Shown: piece after piece, positions 1-5,255 of the stretch
Position numbering within the stretch: position 1 is the stretch's first letter
Layout of the letters: each line of letters starts with the position of its first letter
Assembly: GCA_023460795.1 (NCBI GenBank)
Contig: JAEWPC010000068.1
Span: 1-7,774 of the forward strand
DNA from: Bacillota bacterium
GTDB taxonomy: Bacteria > Bacillota > Bacilli > Paenibacillales > Paenibacillaceae
Length of the DNA: 7,774 nucleotides
Direction: 5' to 3'
Translations under genes and position numbers: made by a program
The notes under the pieces: model-generated
What the model was told of the DNA's origin: nothing
What the model saw: only the letters and a program-made list of their open reading frames with translations
Databases searched by the model: none

Positions 1-37
1 AAGAGACACCCGCGCCTCGAGCGCCGACCAGCAAAGC

Positions 38-127
38 GGAGAGGTGGCTGAGTGGTCGAAAGCACCGCACTCGAAATGCGGCATACGGGCAACCGTATCG
101 TGGGTTCGAATCCCACCCTCTCCGCCA
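38..127 (+). tRNA. tRNA-Ser, anticodon CGA (reads UCG)
   Basis: This is a complete class II cloverleaf. The acceptor arms GGAGAGG (38-44) and CCTCTCC (117-123) pair over 7 bp, followed by discriminator G124 and an encoded CCA at 125-127. The anticodon stem CCGCA/TGCGG (65-69, 77-81) encloses loop CTCGAAA (70-76), placing anticodon CGA at 72-74. The long variable arm typical of serine tRNAs is a 6-bp hairpin, ATACGG/CCGTAT (83-88, 93-98), with a GCAA loop. The T arm is GTGGG, TTCGAAT, CCCAC (100-116). An integrase gene starts 89 bases downstream in the same direction, so the 3' half of this tRNA is the probable attachment site of an integrated element and the gene has kept a functional 3' end. 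Confidence 0.98.
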
Positions 128-204
128 TGGGCTGGTCCCTCTCCTCCAGTTATCGCTAAACTCTTGTGAAGCCTCGCTTATTTCTGGCCAAAGGCCCGAA
201 CCGC

Positions 205-209
205 AGGAG
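205..209 (+). promoter_or_regulatory. Shine-Dalgarno AGGAG for the integrase ATG
   Basis: AGGAG at 205-209 lies 7 bases before the ATG at 217, ideal spacing for a ribosome binding site. The upstream in-frame GTG at 166 has no comparable purine tract before it. This favours 217 over 166 as the integrase start. Confidence 0.65.
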
Positions 210-216
210 TCTCGCG

Positions 217-1650
217 ATGAATGTAACAAGTCGTGTCCACCCTCATGTAACAGGTCATGAGTCCGAATCAAAACAACAGCGTCGCCTTGGCAAGCGGGGC
301 TTAGGCTCCTATCTGGCTCGGCAGGGGACCGTTTACATCTTCCAGATGCGTCTGCCCAAGAAGCTCGGCGGCACGGCTAACACGCCCCCGGTCCGGTTGA
401 GCCTTGGAGCATGTGCCTATCAGCGGGCGCGCTATCTGGCGGATATCCTGGCAGCGGAAGCCCGACTGTTTTGCGAAGGGTTTAGAGCGTTGGGAAAGTC
501 AGACGAGACGCATTTTCCGATCCAACCGCAGGACCTCCTCACCGAGGAGACAGCGGAGCAAAATCTCGCGGTCCTGAAGGCCTATCTCAAGATGAAACAT
601 CACGAGATTCGAAAGAACTTCGACCCCAGCTCCCCGTCGCAGAAGGAGGCTTTGGGAGCCTTAAGGGAAATCATCGAGGTGCGGCAGCAGCTACGGGCAA
701 AGGATGCTGGTGAACGCTTCCACCAGGTTGTTGTCAGCGATGCTGATTTTCTCATCGGCAATGCGACAAACAATCTCATGGCGTCAGTATCACAAGAGGC
801 CATTGCCCCTGCATCATCCGAGCAGCCCGCATCGGATCCCGTCCAGTCTTCGCCAGTCGCCGCAACACTTGCTCCGCCAGCTCCTCCTCCAAAGCAGGCG
901 GCCCTAGAGGATGTTCCGCTTGCGGTCTGGGTGAAGAGAGGTGAGGTCAAGACGTTGTCGGGTAGGGTCTCGGAGGTCGATCTTGATCGCCGTTTCGTCC
1001 CGCGACCTGCTTCCAGTGCACCTCTGTTCAGCGAGGTGGCAGACCTGTATCTGTCAGCGAGAGCGGGTGCGAAAGCTTCAACCAACAAAGACATCGAAAC
1101 CGCGAGAAAGCGGCTGAAACTCTTCATCGAGGTGATCGGCGACCATCCGGCTGACACCTACAGCCCTGCCGACCTGCAGGCCTACATCAACGCCATTCAG
1201 TACCTGCCTGCCAACCCTAGTGACCGGCCCTCTGATAAAACGGCGCTGCAACTGATCCAAGCCAATCTGGATCGGTCGAAGAAGTCCCTGGCATTGAAGT
1301 CCATCCGGGACGGATACGTCACAGTGGTCAAGACTGCTCTCCGAAACGCGGCTCCCCACTATGGGTATCGCTACCTTCTTGGCGACATGACGATCCATTA
1401 TCCCGAGATGGCGGCGCGGCCTCGGCCTATAGAGCCATTGAGCTTTGAAAAGATCAGTGCCGTCATGCGCGAGGGCGTTCGCTCGGGTCTGCTCGAAGAC
1501 GCCATGCTCCCACTCCTTGGCCTCCTCACCGGACGGCGTCTGGGACTTCTCGTCAACCTTCATGGCAGTGACATCGTCGAGAAATACCCAGGGGTCTGGG
1601 TCGTCAATACCACGGGTATCCGCTTGGTTGTTCCCATTATCCGAAACTGA
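217..1650 (+). CDS. Site-specific tyrosine recombinase (phage-type integrase), 3'-truncated, probably inactive
   Basis: Encodes 477 residues from the ATG at 217; a GTG at 166 would add 17 residues but lacks a ribosome binding site. The N-terminal region has a pattern (YLARQGTVYIFQMRLPKKL) seen at the start of long alphaproteobacterial integrases that bind arm-type DNA sites. A Pro/Ala/Ser-rich linker lies near residues 197-228. From about residue 269 there is a helical core-binding (SAM-like) region, PLFSEVADLYLSARAGAK. The catalytic domain begins near residue 405, and the first catalytic box is visible as LLTGRRLGLL with the arginine at about residue 441. Thirty-six residues later the frame stops: the His-x-x-Arg box and the nucleophilic tyrosine are absent, and family similarity seems to end around base 1620. 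The gene therefore looks cut by a recombination or deletion that joined it to the downstream glycan block. It sits beside tRNA-Ser, consistent with tRNA-targeted integration. The family call is strong; loss of activity is inferred. Confidence 0.8.
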   Translation: MNVTSRVHPHVTGHESESKQQRRLGKRGLGSYLARQGTVYIFQMRLPKKLGGTANTPPVRLSLGACAYQRARYLADILAAEARLFCEGFRALGKSDETHFPIQPQDLLTEETAEQNLAVLKAYLKMKHHEIRKNFDPSSPSQKEALGALREIIEVRQQLRAKDAGERFHQVVVSDADFLIGNATNNLMASVSQEAIAPASSEQPASDPVQSSPVAATLAPPAPPPKQAALEDVPLAVWVKRGEVKTLSGRVSEVDLDRRFVPRPASSAPLFSEVADLYLSARAGAKASTNKDIETARKRLKLFIEVIGDHPADTYSPADLQAYINAIQYLPANPSDRPSDKTALQLIQANLDRSKKSLALKSIRDGYVTVVKTALRNAAPHYGYRYLLGDMTIHYPEMAARPRPIEPLSFEKISAVMREGVRSGLLEDAMLPLLGLLTGRRLGLLVNLHGSDIVEKYPGVWVVNTTGIRLVVPIIRN

Positions 1651-1739
1651 CGGATGTAATCAAGAATGAGGCGAGCATTAGGCATCCTCGGCGCATGAGA
1701 AAAAAAAACCGGAAGCACCTATCTGCAGTAAAACCTAAG

Positions 1740-1767
1740 TTGACCTCCCGGAGACTATTTCGATACT
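1740..1767 (+). promoter_or_regulatory. Candidate sigma70-type promoter of the glycan operon
   Basis: TTGACC (1740-1745, 5 of 6 matches to the -35 consensus) is followed after 16 bases by GATACT (1762-1767, 4 of 6 matches to the -10 consensus). It lies about 45 bases before the start codon of the first gene of the five-gene block, in the only sizeable gap upstream of that block. Prediction is by eye; alphaproteobacterial promoters vary and a transcription start has not been shown. Confidence 0.35.
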
Positions 1768-1800
1768 GGATCTGTTTAGGACTTGCCCGCCTGCCACCAA

Positions 1801-1807
1801 AGAGGAA
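1801..1807 (+). promoter_or_regulatory. Ribosome binding site for the aminotransferase GTG start
   Basis: AGAGGAA at 1801-1807 ends 6 bases before the GTG at 1814, a good Shine-Dalgarno match. It supports a GTG start here, giving an N-terminus (residues 7-12, IPFNDL) of the kind usual in DegT-family aminotransferases. Confidence 0.6.
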
Positions 1808-1813
1808 CGAAGA

Positions 1814-2941
1814 GTGACTTCGCTTAGCCAAATCCCTTTTAACGATCTCAGCCGGAGAGATCTGACCTCCTTAGGTGCGATCGAGGAAGTTGCATCGATT
1901 TTGCAAACTGGCTGGCTTCTAAACGGAGAACAGAACCGGATCTTTTCTGCGGCATTCGCTGCTTACAACGGCGTCAAACACTGCATAAATGTTGCCAATG
2001 GCTCTGATGCATTGGAGATAGCTTTAAGAGCATTGGTTCATTCAGCGGCAGGCGCGTCTCATGAGGTAATAACTGTGGCGAACGCCGGAGGTTATTCTAC
2101 TCTTGCAGCTCGTATAGTCGGCGCGAAGCCAGTATATGTGGATATAGACCCGACATCACAACTGATGGATATCGGTTCAGCCACTGCGGCGCTGTCTACG
2201 GAGACGCTCGCCGTTGTCGTCACCCACCTCTATGGCGGTGTTGTGGATGTGCAGACGCTTCGGAGAGAAATGAATGCGGCAGGTTATGCTCACGTACCTA
2301 TATTAGAGGATTGCGCGCAGGCACATGGAGCAACTCTAGACGGCCGCCGGGTGGGCAGCCTCGGCGATCTCGCAACTTTCAGCTTCTATCCGACGAAAAA
2401 CCTAGGTGCATTAGGTGATGCTGGCGCAATTGTTACCGACAACGAAGAACTGGCAATGTCCTGCCGCTCCCTGAGTCAATATGGGTGGAGTAGCAAATAC
2501 TCGATCACCCAGCCGATGGGACGAAATTCAAGAATGGATGAAATACAAGCCGGCTTTCTGAAGCTTGCTTTGCCGGGCCTAGATGCGGCCAATGAGCGGC
2601 GAGTTTGGATCATAGACCAGTACCAGGAGGCAAGCGGCCCTAACGTGAGGATTGTCCGTTCAAGTCTCGGCACCGTTGCGCATCTTGCTGTTGTGGCTAC
2701 TCGTCAGCGGGATGCGTTTCGTAGCTTCCTAAATGACCGGGGGGTAAGCACCGACATTCACTATCCTATACTAGATTGCGACCAAGCTGCATGGCAGTCC
2801 TTGCCAATGCGAATTTCACCCACCGGGCTTGACGTATCCCGCAGCGCTGTATCGGAGATTGTTTCCCTCCCGTGCTATCCAACTTTGACTAATGAAGAAG
2901 TCGAGCGCGTCTGCGAGGCATTGAGAGGCTGGAGAGCATGA
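1814..2941 (+). CDS. DegT/DnrJ/EryC1-family PLP-dependent sugar 3-aminotransferase (FdtB/QdtB-like)
   Basis: A 375-residue protein of normal length for nucleotide-sugar aminotransferases. Recognisable elements in order: IPFNDL near the N-terminus; ANGSDALEIAL (61-71), the phosphate-binding segment; VYVDID (107-112); LEDCAQAHGA (164-173), whose aspartate 166 contacts the PLP ring nitrogen; FSFYPTKNLGALGDAG (189-204), with Lys195 as the Schiff-base lysine; NSRMDEIQA (238-246); and HYPI (316-319). All key residues are present, so it should be active. In the FdtA/FdtB and QdtA/QdtB pathways this enzyme transfers an amino group, usually from glutamate, to C3 of dTDP-3-keto-6-deoxyhexose. The 3,4-ketoisomerase/acetyltransferase fusion two genes downstream makes that the best substrate guess. 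Fuc3N and Qui3N products cannot be told apart by reading. It is the first gene of the operon, and its TGA overlaps the next ATG (ATGA, 2938-2941). Family certain; substrate inferred from neighbours. Confidence 0.9.
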   Translation: MTSLSQIPFNDLSRRDLTSLGAIEEVASILQTGWLLNGEQNRIFSAAFAAYNGVKHCINVANGSDALEIALRALVHSAAGASHEVITVANAGGYSTLAARIVGAKPVYVDIDPTSQLMDIGSATAALSTETLAVVVTHLYGGVVDVQTLRREMNAAGYAHVPILEDCAQAHGATLDGRRVGSLGDLATFSFYPTKNLGALGDAGAIVTDNEELAMSCRSLSQYGWSSKYSITQPMGRNSRMDEIQAGFLKLALPGLDAANERRVWIIDQYQEASGPNVRIVRSSLGTVAHLAVVATRQRDAFRSFLNDRGVSTDIHYPILDCDQAAWQSLPMRISPTGLDVSRSAVSEIVSLPCYPTLTNEEVERVCEALRGWRA

Positions 2942-3876
2942 GTAAAAAACTATGCAATCAGTCTCTGATAATTCCGGTATACAGGAACGAAGAGAACATT
3001 GGCGATCTGTTGATGGCACTTGAGTCTCTTAACGAGGCTTTGGGCAACAACTTGGAGGTGGTGTTTGTCATCGATGGGTCTCCCGATCGTTCGGGGGAGC
3101 TGCTTGTGGCAAGGCGAGGCGGCACCTCATTCACATCCAAGATCGTCTTTCACAGCCGAAACTTTGGATCTTTCACTGCCATCCGAACCGGTATGGAGCA
3201 GGCGAGCGGCACCTATATCGCGGTAATGGCTGCTGATCTGCAAGAGCCACCGCACCTCATCATGGAATTCTTCCGCATATTGCAAGCAGATGAGGCTGAC
3301 ATCGTTTTTGGAAAGCGCATCTCGCGCAATGACGCGCCCCTGCGTGACTTTTTCTCAAATTTTTTCTGGACTGGGTATCGAAAGCTGGTGTTGAAAGACG
3401 TTCCGCGTGGAGGCGTTGACATCTTTGCATGCAACAAGACAGCTGCTTTGTCGGTGTTGGAATTCAGCGAGCCAAATAGCTCGTTGGTCGCTCAATTGTT
3501 CTGGATCGGGTATCGCCGTAGCTTTGTCGAATACAATAGGGTGGCTAGGATAAAGGGCAAGAGCGGGTGGGGATTCACACGACGTATGCGCTATATGATG
3601 GATAGTATTTTCTCGTTTACGGATCTGCCTATCCTTTTAGTCCTTTGGCTGGGCGTCGTGGGGTGCATATTAAGCCTTGGCTTCGGCATCGGTATTGCGA
3701 TCGCCCGTTCGATTGGACGAATCGACCAGCCGGGATATGCTGCCTTGGTTGTACTCATAACCTTTTCGGTGTCGGCGATCCTAGCCGCCCAGGGAATTAT
3801 TGGCTCCTATCTTTGGCGAACTTTCCAAAACACCAAACGACGGCCGCTTCGTATCGTGAGCCGTATCGTCGAATAG
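2938..3876 (+). CDS. Family 2 glycosyltransferase, GtrB/DPM1-like polyprenyl-phosphate sugar transferase
   Basis: A 312-residue protein. The GT-A domain begins with LIIPVYRNEENI (10-21), followed by the nucleotide-binding DGSPD (46-50), FHSRNFGSFTAIRTGM (71-86) and the metal-binding segment AADLQEPP (98-105), a typical GtrB/DPM1 DLQ-D/E-PP motif. FGKRISR (124-130) and GKSGW (207-211) are also characteristic. Two hydrophobic segments follow (about 231-256 and 267-293), then a short basic tail, as in bacterial GtrB, which anchors on the cytoplasmic face. The expected reaction is transfer of a sugar from a nucleotide donor to undecaprenyl phosphate. In this operon the donor is most simply the dTDP-3-acetamido sugar made by its neighbours. 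Its start overlaps the aminotransferase stop, so the two are probably translationally coupled. Family assignment is strong; the donor sugar is inferred. Confidence 0.9.
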   Translation: MSKKLCNQSLIIPVYRNEENIGDLLMALESLNEALGNNLEVVFVIDGSPDRSGELLVARRGGTSFTSKIVFHSRNFGSFTAIRTGMEQASGTYIAVMAADLQEPPHLIMEFFRILQADEADIVFGKRISRNDAPLRDFFSNFFWTGYRKLVLKDVPRGGVDIFACNKTAALSVLEFSEPNSSLVAQLFWIGYRRSFVEYNRVARIKGKSGWGFTRRMRYMMDSIFSFTDLPILLVLWLGVVGCILSLGFGIGIAIARSIGRIDQPGYAALVVLITFSVSAILAAQGIIGSYLWRTFQNTKRRPLRIVSRIVE

Positions 3877-3890
3877 AAAAGCAATAAACG

Positions 3891-4844
3891 ATGAGTGAAC
3901 TACCCTATTTTATACACCCTCATGGGATCTGCGAAACTGATAACGTCGGAATCGGAACGCGTATTTGGGCCTTTGCACATGTCCTTCCGGGCGCCAGAAT
4001 TGGCGAGAATTGCAACATCTGTGATCACGTTTTCATTGAAGGCGATGTTGTGGTCGGAAACGACGTCACATTGAAATGTGGAGTTCAATTGTGGGATGGT
4101 ATCCGAGTAGGAGACCGTGTCTTTATTGGCCCAAATGCAACATTCGCAAATGACCGATATCCGCGTTCAAAGCAATATCCCGACGCTTTTCTCACGACTG
4201 TCATCGAAGACGATGCATCGATTGGTGCCAATGCCACGATCTTGCCGGGAATAAAAGTAGGCCGCGGCGCCATGGTTGGCGCAGGTGCAGTGGTCACTCG
4301 CAATGTTCCGCCAAATGCAACTGTCGTCGGCAATCCGGCGGTAATTATCGGATACTCGACTTCGGTGGAGGAGTCGCCTGCTCGACCTCGCAGCACAACC
4401 AGCATTTTGCATGCATCCGCTGGAGCACGAGAAGTCTTGGACATTGCCGGCTGCTTCCTACAGCGCCTTCCGCACTTTGCCGATATGCGCGGCAGCCTTA
4501 CACCGCTGGAGTCTGTTAGAGATATTCCGTTCGATATCAAGCGTATCTTTCTTGTCTACGACGTCCCAAGTAATCACGTTAGAGGAGAGCACGCCCACCG
4601 CGAATGCGAGCAATTTTTGATAGCGGTAAAAGGAAAGATTTCGGTCGTGCTCGATAACGGCTCGGCGAGACAAGAAATTCAACTGGATTCTCCTTCCTTT
4701 GGCTTGTACATGTCTCCAATGACGTGGGGAACGCAATACAGATTTAGCTCGGACGCAGTTCTGCTTGTAGCTGCATCGTTACCTTATGACGCAGATGACT
4801 ACATTCGGGACTACAAACAGTTCCTGATAGAGTGCGAAGCCTGA
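3891..4844 (+). CDS. wxcM: Bifunctional sugar N-acetyltransferase / dTDP-sugar 3,4-ketoisomerase (WxcM/FdtD-type fusion)
   Basis: A 317-residue two-domain protein. Residues about 8-155 form a left-handed beta-helix acyltransferase with hexapeptide repeats (IGENCNICDHVFIEGDVVVG; VGDRVFIGPNATFANDRYP; IGANATILPGIKVGRGAMVG) and the end motif VVGNPA (145-150), as in FdtC/QdtC/WbbJ acetyl-CoA enzymes. A variable linker (about 156-190) leads to a cupin domain (about 191-315) of the FdtA/WxcM C-terminal family. It shows DMRGSLTPLE (198-207), RGEHAHRECEQ (231-241) with the paired catalytic histidines 234 and 236, VKGKISVVLDNG and the C-terminal DDYIRDYKQFL (302-312). This domain order is that of FdtD/WxcM proteins. 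One polypeptide would thus perform the first step (4-keto to 3-keto isomerisation of dTDP-4-keto-6-deoxyglucose) and the last step (N-acetylation of the 3-amino sugar), with the aminotransferase acting between. It starts 14 bases after the preceding stop with only a weak purine-rich site. The Fuc3NAc or Qui3NAc product is undetermined. Confidence 0.92.
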   Translation: MSELPYFIHPHGICETDNVGIGTRIWAFAHVLPGARIGENCNICDHVFIEGDVVVGNDVTLKCGVQLWDGIRVGDRVFIGPNATFANDRYPRSKQYPDAFLTTVIEDDASIGANATILPGIKVGRGAMVGAGAVVTRNVPPNATVVGNPAVIIGYSTSVEESPARPRSTTSILHASAGAREVLDIAGCFLQRLPHFADMRGSLTPLESVRDIPFDIKRIFLVYDVPSNHVRGEHAHRECEQFLIAVKGKISVVLDNGSARQEIQLDSPSFGLYMSPMTWGTQYRFSSDAVLLVAASLPYDADDYIRDYKQFLIECEA

Positions 4845-4853
4845 TGTCCTCTC

Positions 4854-5255
4854 ATGAATAATATCTCAAAAGAGCTTGCTAGACAGGCCACACGATTCTC
4901 TTTTGCGGGGGTTGCTAACACACTTGTCACGCTTGCCTTGTATCAAGGGCTATTGTTTATAACTTCCGCGCATCTCGCTTATACAGTATCTTGGTTCTCA
5001 GGCCTTGCAATAGTCATGACCTGGTATCCGCGCCACGTTTTCGGCAAGCGTGCCGCTCTTCCAACGGTCCATCTCATGTCGATTGCCGGCGCCTACGCGA
5101 TCAGTTTCTTTCTCGGTTTGTTCGCAATTTATCTCTGTAACGTTGTCGGGAATTTTGAGCGAGTTTCCATTTTTATCTCGATCGCCGTGACGACTGTCTT
5201 CAACTTCCTGGCAATCCGCTACATTGTAGCTAAGACTAGCAGTGGTGCAGAATGA
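4854..5255 (+). CDS. GtrA-family small membrane protein, putative undecaprenyl-phosphate-sugar flippase
   Basis: A 133-residue protein, the usual GtrA length, with four predicted membrane helices at about 14-36, 41-59, 73-95 and 104-124. Typical GtrA elements are RFSFAGVANTLV (14-25) at the start of the first helix and FNFLAIRYIV (116-125) at the end of the last. GtrA proteins are thought to carry a polyprenyl-phosphate-linked sugar from the cytoplasmic to the periplasmic face of the inner membrane. Here the gene sits downstream of a GtrB-like transferase and immediately before a GtrC-like one, matching serotype-conversion cassettes. It starts 9 bases after the previous stop, and its TGA overlaps the next ATG (ATGA, 5252-5255). 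The family is recognised from length, topology and terminal motifs; transport direction and substrate rest on family knowledge. Confidence 0.88.
   Translation: MNNISKELARQATRFSFAGVANTLVTLALYQGLLFITSAHLAYTVSWFSGLAIVMTWYPRHVFGKRAALPTVHLMSIAGAYAISFFLGLFAIYLCNVVGNFERVSIFISIAVTTVFNFLAIRYIVAKTSSGAE

Noticed and set aside
600..1563. Long minus-strand open frames under the integrase (up to 185 codons)
   Set aside because: They lie opposite a well-supported integrase in a GC-rich region, show no domain motifs and have low-complexity composition typical of antisense shadows.
1651..1813. GATC-based phase-variation control as known upstream of Salmonella gtr operons
   Set aside because: Only one GATC (1769-1772) occurs in the leader, with no OxyR-like spaced pairs; further GATC sites begin only inside the coding region. 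Alphaproteobacteria generally lack Dam methylation.
4085..4540. 151-codon minus-strand frame under the fused acetyltransferase/ketoisomerase
   Set aside because: The plus-strand protein has intact motifs across the whole span; the antisense product has no recognisable features.
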